A stretch of DNA of 64,000 bases from positions 8,370,001-8,434,000 of the forward strand of contig NZ_JBCJKP010000001.1 of assembly GCF_039503195.1 (NCBI RefSeq), written 5' to 3'. Every line of letters begins with the position of its first letter. Positions within the stretch are counted from its first letter, which is position 1. The notes under the pieces were generated by a model. The model ran no database searches, was not told the origin of the DNA, and was given only the letters and a program-made list of their open reading frames with translations. Both the position numbers and the translations under genes were made by a program. Shown in pieces: positions 25,002-32,391 of the stretch. This DNA comes from Streptomyces mirabilis. Its GTDB lineage: Bacteria > Actinomycetota > Actinomycetes > Streptomycetales > Streptomycetaceae.

Positions 25002-25700
25002 TCAGTGGCCGGGCCAGCCGTCCAGGTGACGGTGGACCGCGACGGCGGGCGCGTCCGGGGCCTTCGGCGCGCCTGCCACCGCGTCGTGCAGGACGTCGGT
25101 GACCTCCGCGGCCAGCGAGTCGGCCTGTGTCTTGAGGTCGGCCGCCGGGATCTTGGACCGGGTCAGGTCGTCCAGCCTGCGATGGATGTCGGCGAGCTTG
25201 CGCTGCGCGGTGGCGTCCAGGGTGAACGGACGGGCGGTGGACACCACGAACTGGTAGGCGCCGGCGAGGGTTTGGCAGCCGTCGCAGTGCTCGTTGGTCG
25301 CGTCGCTGAGGTTCACCGCGTTCAGGTGGGTGTTCTGGCCCGCCAGCGTGACGATCTGGAAGGACAGCGCGACCGACCGGCAGTGCGCGTCGACCGAGCA
25401 GCCGACGGAGATCGCGCCTGCCTGGTTGCGTACACCCACCGCCTTCGTCGTGCCGAGCTGCCGCACGGTGAAGGAGTCCTTGACCTGGGTCGGGTGTGCC
25501 CGGTCGGCGTGACTGAAGGTGTGGTCCTCCGCGACGGCGTGGCGGGCGACCGAGCCCGCCGCCGCGGTGGCGGCCTGGGCCGGGACCGCGGCGGCGATAC
25601 CGGCCGCGCCGGCCGCGAACAGGCCTATGCGCATGGCTCGTTGGGAGAGACCCCGGCCGGCTGGGCGAGGCTTGCGGTGCGTGTTGGGATGGGTACTCAC
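25002..25700 (-). CDS. Secreted four-cysteine protein of the peptide locus, function unknown
   Basis: A 232-residue protein not recognised as a named family. Residues 1-45 form a twin-arginine-free signal peptide with an Ala-rich core (GLFAAGAAGIAAAVPAQAATA). The middle is predicted beta-rich and has two cysteine pairs, GCSVDAHC and HCDGC, suitable for disulfides outside the cell. A C-terminal helical stretch (RKLADIHRRLDDLTRSK, then SLAAEVTDVLHDAV) follows. GTG at 25700 has GGAG 7 bp upstream. It is the last gene of the leftward peptide locus, 65 bp after the M50 protease gene, so it probably acts with it at the cell surface, perhaps as a binding partner or carrier of the processed peptides. 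That role is inference. Confidence 0.75.
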   Translation of the reverse strand: MSTHPNTHRKPRPAGRGLSQRAMRIGLFAAGAAGIAAAVPAQAATAAAGSVARHAVAEDHTFSHADRAHPTQVKDSFTVRQLGTTKAVGVRNQAGAISVGCSVDAHCRSVALSFQIVTLAGQNTHLNAVNLSDATNEHCDGCQTLAGAYQFVVSTARPFTLDATAQRKLADIHRRLDDLTRSKIPAADLKTQADSLAAEVTDVLHDAVAGAPKAPDAPAVAVHRHLDGWPGH

Positions 25701-25765
25701 ATGGGTCTCCTGCGGTCGTGGTTCGGCGGGACGACGGCCACCGGGCTGGTGATCGCCGAGGGCGG

Positions 25766-27679
25766 TCACGGGGTGGCCGGGCTCGGTGCGCCGGTCGCGC
25801 TGACGGATTCGGTCGGCGTCGGCGGATCCGTCGAGGGCGCCGGTGCGGACGACGAGACGGACGGCGACGGGCCGGGCGGCTCGGACGGACCAGCGGGCGG
25901 ACCGGCCGAGACGGAACCCGTCGCGCCCGGACCGCCGGCCGGTGTGGTCGGTTTCGTGGACGGGGAGGCGCCGGGTGACGTGGAGGCGGAGGCGTCCGCG
26001 CTGGGCGAGGCCGACGCGCTCGGCGCGGTGGCGGCCGTGGAGCCGGAGGACGCGGCGCCGGACGGCAGGGCCGTCGAGGTGTCGGACGGTGACGTGTGCG
26101 GCCGGGGCGCGGTGGCGGGCCAGGCGGGCGGCTCGGCCGTGGACACGCCGGGCTGGAGGATCGGTGCGATCGGCGGACGCTTCGGCAGCGGCTCGGGTGT
26201 CACACCGGACACCCATGCGTAGCTCAGCGAGCCGAGGCCCAGCAGTGCCAGCGCGCACAGTGCCACCCGCAGCCGGGGCTTGTCCGCCGTCGACCGCTTC
26301 GCGGCCCGGAAGACCCGGCCGCCCATCTTGAGCGACAGATAGACCACGCCGGCCATCGGGCACAGCAGCATGAAACAGCCGATCACGCCCATCAGCGCCG
26401 CGGCGATCCGACCGTCCGCGAAGGCGTCCCCGGTACCCACGACCTGGTCGGTGAGCGAGCGGACCATCGTCGCGACGATCCGCGGCAGGTTCCACAGCGC
26501 GTACCCGAGCTCGCCGATCAGCAGCGGCACCATGGTGAGGACCCAGGTGGTGATGATGGTCCGGGACGACTTCTTGAGCCCGACGACCTCGGCGCGCGCC
26601 GCCTTGCCGCGTCGGCCCGGGACCGTGCTGAGCAGAATCGGTTTGATCTTGCCGTAGAGGTCCGGGACGCCGGCGAGGTCGCCCAGGATGTAGTAGCCGT
26701 CCAGCCGGACGGCCGGCATCAGCTGCTCCAGGATCTCGAAGTGCCCGAGATAGACCGTGGCCAGGAAGAACTGTTGGCCGGTGGCGAAGTACGCGCCCGC
26801 CATCCCGAGCATGAAGACGACGTTGAAGTACACCCCGCCCAGGTCGGTACGGAGCCGTCCGGCCCGGCCGATCCGGTAGATGTCCGTCACGTCGGTGTAC
26901 ATGGACGGCCAGATGAGGAAGAGCCCGCAGCCGATGCAGCCCGGCCGTGCGCCCCCGTATCTGCACGCCGAGGCGTGGCCGAACTCGTGGAAGACCAGCG
27001 AGGCCACGGTGAGCGCGAACACGACGAGCATCAGGACCGGCTGGTCGAGGACCTGGAGCACGGGTTCCACCGCGCCGAAGAAGCCGAACAGCCACACGTC
27101 CATGGCCACGGCCGCCGCCAGCATCAGCACGACCACCGTGGGGCGGTGCAGCCAGGCCAGCGAGCGGGCGATCCGGCCCGACCTGCGCTCGTTGAAGATG
27201 ATCCGGTGCCCCTTGAGGGCGAGGAGCAGGTCGGAGCGCGGCGCCGAGACCTCGTCCTCCTCCTTGCCCTCCGGCACGGTGACGCCGAGCGGGTCGAGTT
27301 TCTCCTCGACCAGGAAACGCACGTTGTCGGCGCTGAGCTCGCGGCCGTAGCGGGCGCTGACCCGGTGCGAGATGGTCTCGATGTCGTTCACGCCGTCGAT
27401 CGCGGAGGCGACCAGGTACAGCAGCCGTGACAGCTGCACGACCTGGCCGTCTCCGCGGCGCGCGATGTACTTCGGCTCGGTGAAGCCCGAACCCTGGTAC
27501 TCCCCGTGCAGTTTGAGCCCGGAGCTCAGTCGAGGCACCGGCAGCGCCTCGATGCCGGCGCCGACAACCGGCAGGCTTCCCGTGGCGAACTGCTCGTAGG
27601 TGACCGGGATTCCCCCCGGCCCCGGCACCGGCGACCCGGTGTCGTACAGCAACGCGGGCCCGTCCCCCAGTGCCGTCAT
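25766..27679 (-). CDS. M50 family membrane zinc protease with N-terminal PqqD/RRE-like region
   Basis: A 637-residue membrane protein annotated in related genomes as putative peptide zinc metalloprotease. Residues about 62-134 (GFTEPKYIARRGDGQVVQLS through LVEEKLDPLGV) resemble the winged-helix PqqD-like RiPP recognition element. The zinc site is HEFGH at 231-235 inside a hydrophobic helix, with LDGYY (Asp327) as the second site-2-protease motif. Other hydrophobic segments lie near 180-202, 213-230, 283-312, 373-395, 425-450 and 470-490. The last 140 residues are Pro/Ser/Thr/Ala-rich and probably extracytoplasmic. ATG at 27679 with AAGGA. Placed after the twin peptide genes, it is the likely processing or export enzyme for them. 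Confidence 0.85.
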   Translation of the reverse strand: MTALGDGPALLYDTGSPVPGPGGIPVTYEQFATGSLPVVGAGIEALPVPRLSSGLKLHGEYQGSGFTEPKYIARRGDGQVVQLSRLLYLVASAIDGVNDIETISHRVSARYGRELSADNVRFLVEEKLDPLGVTVPEGKEEDEVSAPRSDLLLALKGHRIIFNERRSGRIARSLAWLHRPTVVVLMLAAAVAMDVWLFGFFGAVEPVLQVLDQPVLMLVVFALTVASLVFHEFGHASACRYGGARPGCIGCGLFLIWPSMYTDVTDIYRIGRAGRLRTDLGGVYFNVVFMLGMAGAYFATGQQFFLATVYLGHFEILEQLMPAVRLDGYYILGDLAGVPDLYGKIKPILLSTVPGRRGKAARAEVVGLKKSSRTIITTWVLTMVPLLIGELGYALWNLPRIVATMVRSLTDQVVGTGDAFADGRIAAALMGVIGCFMLLCPMAGVVYLSLKMGGRVFRAAKRSTADKPRLRVALCALALLGLGSLSYAWVSGVTPEPLPKRPPIAPILQPGVSTAEPPAWPATAPRPHTSPSDTSTALPSGAASSGSTAATAPSASASPSADASASTSPGASPSTKPTTPAGGPGATGSVSAGPPAGPSEPPGPSPSVSSSAPAPSTDPPTPTESVSATGAPSPATP

Positions 27680-27700
27680 TTCTGGTCCTTCCCCCCCAAG

Positions 27701-27734
27701 GGCGGACCGCGCCCGCCCCCGGGCGCGGTCCGCC
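27701..27734. terminator. Strong hairpin between peptide and protease genes
   Basis: A perfect 14-bp stem (27701-27714 with 27721-27734) and 6-base loop lie between the second peptide gene and the protease gene, all on the minus strand. There is no T-run. It probably acts as a partial terminator or 3'-end stabiliser, giving much more peptide than protease. Confidence 0.75.
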
Positions 27735-27759
27735 GAACAGCCGTGGTGCGTGGCGGGTG

Positions 27760-27978
27760 TTACTGCGTGACGTTGATCGCCTGGTTGGCGCTGGACTCCG
27801 CCACCGACCAGCTGGAGTGGTCGTTCAGGGCGGCCGACTCGTTGTGGGCGCTGATGTTGGCGACGTGCTTGGTCACGTTGGTGGTGCGGCCGAAGCTGAA
27901 CTTCAGGCGGCCCAGGGCCTCGCGGCCGGGGAGCAGCTCGGCGGACTCGGACTGCAGCTCGTTCATGTCCATGCTCAT
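27760..27978 (-). CDS. Small LPGRE-motif peptide 2 (putative precursor)
   Basis: A 72-residue peptide starting MSMDMNEL at 27978 with AAAGGA 6-7 bp upstream. Three parts can be seen: an acidic N-terminus, a strictly conserved centre AELLPGREALGRLKFSFG, and an Asn/Ser/Ala/His-rich C-terminal half (NVTKHVANISAHN, then SAALNDHSSWS, ending QAINVTQ). It has no cysteine, no signal peptide and no membrane helix. It is a close paralogue of the next peptide, with most differences in the N-terminus and at single core positions. With an RRE-like protease downstream it looks like a leader-plus-core precursor; a self-assembling secreted peptide is the alternative. No named family recognised. Confidence 0.78.
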   Translation of the reverse strand: MSMDMNELQSESAELLPGREALGRLKFSFGRTTNVTKHVANISAHNESAALNDHSSWSVAESSANQAINVTQ

Positions 27979-28086
27979 GGGATGTCCTTTCGGGACGTGG
28001 TTCGTTGATGCGGGTGTGGTGATGGCACAGAGGCGGATGCGGGCGAGCATCCGGTGATGTGGAGGCGGGCGAGCCTCCGATGCCGA

Positions 28087-28302
28087 TTACTGGTGGACGT
28101 TGATGGCCTGCGAGGCGCCCGAGGACGCGTCCGACCAGCTGGAGTGGTCGTTCAGGGCGGCCGACTGGTTGGAGGCGTCGATGGTGGCGACGTGCTTGGT
28201 CACGTTGACGGTCTTGCCGAAGCTGAACTTCAGTCGACCGAGGGCCTCGCGACCCGGCAGCAGCTCAGCGGTCTCGGTGTCGAGTTCACGGTTGTCCATC
28301 AT
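28087..28302 (-). CDS. Small LPGRE-motif peptide 1 (putative precursor)
   Basis: A 71-residue paralogue of the neighbouring peptide. It begins MMDNRELD (tandem ATGs at 28302 and 28299; GAGGGGG lies 8 bp before the first). The central AELLPGREALGRLKFSFG is identical to that of the paralogue, followed by NVTKHVATIDASN, SAALNDHSSWS and a QAINVHQ end. First gene of the leftward locus, facing the XRE regulator across an operator region, so it is probably the most strongly expressed. The two copies are 108 bp apart and arose by duplication. Function unknown. Confidence 0.78.
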   Translation of the reverse strand: MMDNRELDTETAELLPGREALGRLKFSFGKTVNVTKHVATIDASNQSAALNDHSSWSDASSGASQAINVHQ

Positions 28303-28363
28303 GATCAATTCCCCCTCAGGGATGGGCATTTCCGATCGGACAGAGGCTGGTTCCCCCCAAACT

Positions 28364-28406
28364 CTGTCCAATCTGGTCGGACGTGCTGTCCAACGAGATT
28401 GGACAG
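28364..28406. promoter_or_regulatory. Paired operators between peptide genes and XRE regulator
   Basis: A perfect 21-bp inverted repeat, CTGTCCAA-N5-TTGGACAG, spans 28386-28406. A second, degenerate copy with the same architecture (CTGTCCAA-N5-TCGGACGT) spans 28364-28384, its centre 22 bp away, two helical turns. A lone half-site TCGGACAG is at 28336-28343. On the minus strand the arms contain TTGGAC, which resembles a -35 box, so binding would block transcription of the peptides. The obvious binder is the divergent XRE protein. Confidence 0.75.
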
Positions 28407-28531
28407 TAGTAGCCCCGGAGCTCGCCGCGCAAGCGGTTCGGAAAAAGACTTCTGGGCCGGAGCGAAGCCCCCCGTAGAATCGATCCCGCTTGGAAGAGTT
28501 CCGCCCGGCGGCGAGCAGGAAGTGACCATCG

Positions 28532-28927
28532 GTGGCCAACGCACTGCAGCAGATCATCAGAGATCGCCTCGACCGCGAGGGCTGGTCCTATGGCGAGGTG
28601 GCACGTCGGGGCGGCATTCCGCGCTCCACCGTCCATCACTTGGCCACGGCCGAGCGGGTGGTGCGTATGCCCCAGCCCAGCACGCTGGAAGGGCTGTCCA
28701 AGGGGCTTGGACTGTCGTTGGACACCGTGCGGCGGGCCGCCGCGGAGGCGTGCGGCATTCATGTCTACGCTGCCGACGCCCCGCCCGCCGAAGGCGCGCC
28801 CGGCACGCCGGCCGACCCCGAGGTCGACCTGCTCATCGCCAGCGTCCAGCAACTCTCGGCCGACGACCGCCGCCATGTCGCCGCCCTGGTCGAGTCCTTG
28901 CTGGGCCGCGACGCACGACGCGGCTAG
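28532..28927 (+). CDS. XRE family helix-turn-helix regulator
   Basis: A 131-residue DNA-binding protein. Residues about 3-65 form a Cro/CI-type helix-turn-helix (IIRDRLDREGWSYGEVARRG, then IPRSTVHHLA and a recognition-helix region followed by STLEGLSKGLGLSLDTVRRA). The C-terminal part is a short helical segment (LLIASVQQLSADDRRHVAALVES), probably for dimerisation. GTG at 28532 with AGGAAG upstream. Divergent from the peptide genes, it is the likely local repressor or activator acting at the 21-bp operator. Confidence 0.88.
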   Translation: MANALQQIIRDRLDREGWSYGEVARRGGIPRSTVHHLATAERVVRMPQPSTLEGLSKGLGLSLDTVRRAAAEACGIHVYAADAPPAEGAPGTPADPEVDLLIASVQQLSADDRRHVAALVESLLGRDARRG

Positions 28928-29406
28928 CCCTTGCCGGGGCGCGCCGCGCGGGGCGGGTGGTGCGTTGGCAGGCGTCCGCGGCCACGAGGGCCCTCGGTGC
29001 CGGAGGGCTGCCCGGTCGGCGGACAGTGGCCGGCCCTGCCCGGGTGGCAGTCGTCTCCGGAGGGGTGTGCGTCCGCGTCCACGAGGGTGGCTCGCATTCG
29101 GGTGATGGGGGGGCGGAGCGGCGTCGTAGGGGCGGGTAGACCTGGGGGGCGGTGGTGCTGCGGGGGTCTGCGTCGGATGTCGGAGCCCCGCGTCAAGAGG
29201 GCGTTGACCTCGGTTCGGTCCGTACGGTTGCTCCGTCGGAGGCGCCCTGGAGGCTTTGGCCCGGTCAAGGGCCGTACGGCGAAGACGCCCGTCCGAGTGC
29301 TCCGGTTCCGCTTCCCGGGGTTCCCGGTAAAAGAATCCAGAACGGCCGAAACCCCCAAGATCCGCAGCTAGTCTCTCATTCTGCTCGGGGCACGTGAGCC
29401 GCACGA
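28928..29406. other. Gap without a recognised gene
   Basis: Nearly 480 bp after the XRE gene. Open frames exist on both strands, but none has a ribosome site together with recognisable protein sequence. No clear repeat or RNA structure was seen. Confidence 0.5.
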
Positions 29407-29425
29407 CCCCTGTGTCACCCAGGGG
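29407..29425 (+). promoter_or_regulatory. Hairpin covering the ribosome site of the next gene
   Basis: CCCCTG (29407-29412) can pair with CAGGGG (29420-29425), which is part of the only Shine-Dalgarno sequence before the GTG at 29431. Pairing would hide the ribosome site. Confidence 0.4.
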
Positions 29426-29430
29426 GACAT

Positions 29431-29691
29431 GTGCTGTTCGTGCACGGAGGACCCACCACAGCAGTGGTGCGGGGCAGTACGGGAGAGTCCGTCGTCCTCC
29501 TCTCCGGTGAGCTGCCCGACATACTGACCGAGGGCGCACTCACCGAACTCCTCGACCTCGCCGCGGCCGTCCTCGACGAGGAGGAGCTGAAACTCTTCCG
29601 GCGCTGCCTGGACGCCCTCGTCCGGGGCGAGGGCGGCACCCCGCGCCGCATCGAACTCGACGGCGTCGTACTGACCGTTTACGAGGACTGA
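29431..29691 (+). CDS. Small hypothetical protein
   Basis: An 86-residue acidic, Leu-rich protein, not recognised. The N-terminal half has beta character (AVVRGSTGESVVLLSG), the centre is helical (LTELLDLAAAVLDEEELKLFRRCLDAL) and the end is RRIELDGVVLTVYED. No signal peptide or membrane segment. GTG at 29431 with AGGGGGAC upstream, partly hidden in a hairpin. Codon use is that of a normal Streptomyces gene. Confidence 0.6.
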   Translation: MLFVHGGPTTAVVRGSTGESVVLLSGELPDILTEGALTELLDLAAAVLDEEELKLFRRCLDALVRGEGGTPRRIELDGVVLTVYED

Positions 29692-29793
29692 TCCGGGCAG
29701 GCCCCAGCCCTCTGAGCCGTTGCCGGAGTGCCGGGAGGGGGAGCCGCGGGGGAGAGCGGAGACCCGTCGGGAGAGCCGCACAGTGCCGCGGGA

Positions 29794-30027
29794 ACCCTCG
29801 ACCTGGGACGGCCCGTCGCCGTCATGATGCTGGGCATCCTCGACTTCGTCCTGGACACCGACGGCGCACATGACATCGTGCGCCGGATCATGGCCGCGCT
29901 CCCCTCCGGCAGCTGTCTCGCCCTGACCCACCCCACCACTGACGCCGACCTCGGAGGCGAGGGCGACGTCTCCCGCGCCCAGTGCCCGGCCCGGCCCGGC
30001 GCGGTCGCCGTCGCCGTGAAACCCTGA
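29794..30027 (+). pseudogene. Remnant of a SAM-dependent methyltransferase (DUF574/PF04672 type)
   Basis: The frame encodes GRPVAVMMLGILDFVLDTD, GAHDIVRRIMAALPSGSCLALTHPTT and then degenerates. This matches the late central part of actinobacterial S-adenosyl methyltransferases of the DUF574 family (RPVAV-LL-VL-FV-D--D, IVRRL--ALPSGSYLALTH). The SAM-binding N-terminal region, about 170 residues, and the C-terminal 70 residues are absent. The piece is too short to work and has no start signal, so it is a decayed gene. Confidence 0.65.
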
Positions 30028-30160
30028 GGGGACCGGTCGGGGCGGTCGGGTCCGGTCGGCCTGGTGACGTCCGTGGAGGGCCTCCTGGCCCGGCCGTGCG
30101 GCGCCACGTAACGTGACACGACATGGAGACAGCCGCTGACCTGTGCCGGAAGGGTGTGTC

Positions 30161-30994
30161 GTGAAGATCCTCATCAGCGCCGACATGGAGGGCGCCACCG
30201 GGGTGACCTGGCCCGCCGACGTGTTGCCGGGGACCCCGCAGTGGGAGCGCTGCCGGCCGATGTTCACCTCGGACGTCAACGCCGCCGTCCTCGGCTTCTT
30301 CGACGGCGGCGCCGACGAGGTACTGATCAACGAGGCCCACTGGTCCATGCGCAATCTGTTGCTGGAGCAGCTCGACGACCGGGCCGAGATGATCACCGGA
30401 CGTCACAAGGCGCTGTCCATGGTGGAGGGCGTGCAGCACGGAGACGTCGACGGGATCGCGTTCGTCGGCTACCACACCGGCGCCGGCACGGAGGGCGTCC
30501 TCGCCCACACCTACCTCCCCAACTCGATCACCGGCGTGTGGGTGAACGACGTACGGGCCAGCGAGGGACTGCTCAACTCCCACGTCGTCGCCGAGTACGG
30601 GGTGCCCGTCGTGCTCGTCACCGGAGACGACCTGACCTGCGAGGACGCGCTCGGCTACGCGCCGGAGGCACTCAAGGTCGCCGTCAAGGACCATGTGTCG
30701 CGGTACACGGCGGTCTGCCGCACACCGGCCAGGACCGCCGCCGACATCCGGGCCGCGGCCAAGGCGGCGGCAGCCCTGGCGGTGCGTCAGGAACCGCTGG
30801 TGGGTGGCCCGTTCACGGTGGTGCTCGAATTCGACGCCGAGCACCTGTCGATGGCGGCGACCGTCGTGCCGGGCGTGCGGCGCGTCGGGGAGCGCAAGGT
30901 GGTGTACACCAGCGACACCATGTACGAGGGGATTCGCACCTTCAAGGCGGTCACCACGATCGTCTCGGCCGCGGTGGAGGAGCAGTATGGCTGA
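30161..30994 (+). CDS. M55 family D-aminopeptidase (DppA-like)
   Basis: A 277-residue zinc peptidase of the DppA family, which removes N-terminal D-amino acids such as D-Ala from peptides. Conserved motifs: ISADMEGATGV (metal ligands Asp and Glu), NEAHWSMRNLL, GYHTGAG and ITGVWVNDVRASEGLLNS. It is cytoplasmic (no signal peptide) and expected to form a decamer. GTG at 30161 has GGAAGG 7 bp upstream. First gene of a four-peptidase operon; the M20 gene starts inside its end (8-bp overlap). Confidence 0.92.
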   Translation: MKILISADMEGATGVTWPADVLPGTPQWERCRPMFTSDVNAAVLGFFDGGADEVLINEAHWSMRNLLLEQLDDRAEMITGRHKALSMVEGVQHGDVDGIAFVGYHTGAGTEGVLAHTYLPNSITGVWVNDVRASEGLLNSHVVAEYGVPVVLVTGDDLTCEDALGYAPEALKVAVKDHVSRYTAVCRTPARTAADIRAAAKAAAALAVRQEPLVGGPFTVVLEFDAEHLSMAATVVPGVRRVGERKVVYTSDTMYEGIRTFKAVTTIVSAAVEEQYG

Positions 30995-32381
30995 GCAGAG
31001 AGCCATGAACGAGTGGGCCGTGGACGCACGGGCCGTGGACGCACGGGTCACGGGCGAACGGGTCACGGGCGAACGGGCGGTGGACGAGCGGGCGTTGGAC
31101 GAGGTCGTACGGTTCACCTCCGATCTCATCCGCTTCGACACCACCAACCGGGGCGGCGGCGACTGCCAGGAGCGCCCCGCCGCCGAGTACGCCGCCGAGC
31201 GCCTCGCCGAAGCGGGCCTCGAACCCACACTGCTGGAGCGCACCGAGGGCCGTACGAACGTCGTCGCCCGTCTCGAAGGCACCGACCCGTCCGCCGACGC
31301 GTTGCTCGTCCACGGTCACCTCGACGTGGTGCCCGCGCAGGCCGACGACTGGAGCGTGCACCCGTTCTCCGGGGAGATCCGCGACGGGGTTGTGTGGGGT
31401 CGCGGCGCGGTAGACATGAAGAACATGGACGCGATGATCCTTGCGGTCGTACGCCTGTGGGCGCGCCTCGGCGTCAGGCCCCGGCGCGATCTGGTGATCG
31501 CGTTCACGGCCGACGAGGAGGCGAGCGCGCAGGACGGCTCCGGGTTCCTCGCCGACCGGCATCCGGAACTGTTCGAGGGCTGTACCGAGGGCGTCAGTGA
31601 GTCCGGGGCGTTCACCTTCCACGACGGCGCGGGCCGGGAGCTGTACCCGATCGCGGCGGGGGAGCGGGGCACCGGCTGGCTCAAGCTCACCGCGCGCGGG
31701 CGGGCGGGCCACGGCTCCAAGGTGAACCGGGCGAACGCGGTGACCCGGCTGGCCGAGGCGATCGCCCGGATCGGCGCGTACGAGTGGCCCCTCAGGCTCA
31801 CCCCGACCGTCCGCGCCGCCCTCACCGAACTCGCCACGCTGTACGGAGTCGACGCGGACCTGGACGACGTCGACGGGCTCCTCGACAAGCTCGGGCCCGC
31901 CGCCGCGCTCGTCGAGGCGACCGTCCGCAACAGCGCCAACCCGACCATGCTCAGCGCCGGTTACAAGATCAACGTGATTCCGGGGGAGGCCGTCGCCCAC
32001 GTGGACGGCCGCTATCTGCCGGGCGGCGAGGAGGAGTTCCGCACGACGCTCGACCGGCTCACCGGACCGGACGTGGAGTGGGAGTTCCATCACCGCGAGG
32101 TGGCCCTCCAGTCGCCGGTGGACTCGCCGACGTACGCCAAGATGCGTGCCGCCGTCGAGGAGTTCGCGCCGGAGGGGCACGTGGTGCCGTACTGCATGTC
32201 GGGCGGTACGGACGCCAAGCAGTTCTCGCGCCTCGGCATCACCGGCTACGGCTTCGCCCCGCTCAAGCTCCCCGAGGGCTTCGACTACCAGGCCCTCTTC
32301 CACGGAGTCGACGAACGCGTTCCCGTCGAGGCGCTGCACTTCGGCGTCCGCGTCCTCGACCGCTTCCTGCGCACGGCCTAG
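30987..32381 (+). CDS. M20 family metallopeptidase
   Basis: A 464-residue di-zinc peptidase of the ArgE/DapE/CPG2 group. Metal and catalytic residues lie in HGHLDVVP, GRGAVDMKNMDAM, TADEEASAQDG, and the late SGGTDAKQFSRLGI; the dimerisation domain is inserted around 220-350. It hydrolyses amide bonds of N-acyl amino acids or dipeptides; exact substrate unknown. The first 40 residues are an odd run of five-residue repeats (AVDAR, AVDAR, VTGER, VTGER, AVDER) encoded by a 15-bp tandem repeat, not part of the fold. Start overlaps the M55 gene by 8 bp. Confidence 0.92.
   Translation: MAEQRAMNEWAVDARAVDARVTGERVTGERAVDERALDEVVRFTSDLIRFDTTNRGGGDCQERPAAEYAAERLAEAGLEPTLLERTEGRTNVVARLEGTDPSADALLVHGHLDVVPAQADDWSVHPFSGEIRDGVVWGRGAVDMKNMDAMILAVVRLWARLGVRPRRDLVIAFTADEEASAQDGSGFLADRHPELFEGCTEGVSESGAFTFHDGAGRELYPIAAGERGTGWLKLTARGRAGHGSKVNRANAVTRLAEAIARIGAYEWPLRLTPTVRAALTELATLYGVDADLDDVDGLLDKLGPAAALVEATVRNSANPTMLSAGYKINVIPGEAVAHVDGRYLPGGEEEFRTTLDRLTGPDVEWEFHHREVALQSPVDSPTYAKMRAAVEEFAPEGHVVPYCMSGGTDAKQFSRLGITGYGFAPLKLPEGFDYQALFHGVDERVPVEALHFGVRVLDRFLRTA
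31017..31106 (+). repeat. 15-bp coding tandem repeat
   Basis: Six 15-bp units at the 5' end of the M20 gene: two identical GCCGTGGACGCACGG units, two identical GTCACGGGCGAACGG units and two diverged ones. Being a multiple of three, copy number can change without a frameshift. Confidence 0.85.
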
Positions 32382-32391
32382 AGAGGACAGG

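Noticed and set aside
27760..28302. Lanthipeptide or thiopeptide precursors.
   Set aside because: Neither peptide has a cysteine, and no LanB/LanC/LanM, YcaO or radical SAM gene is nearby.
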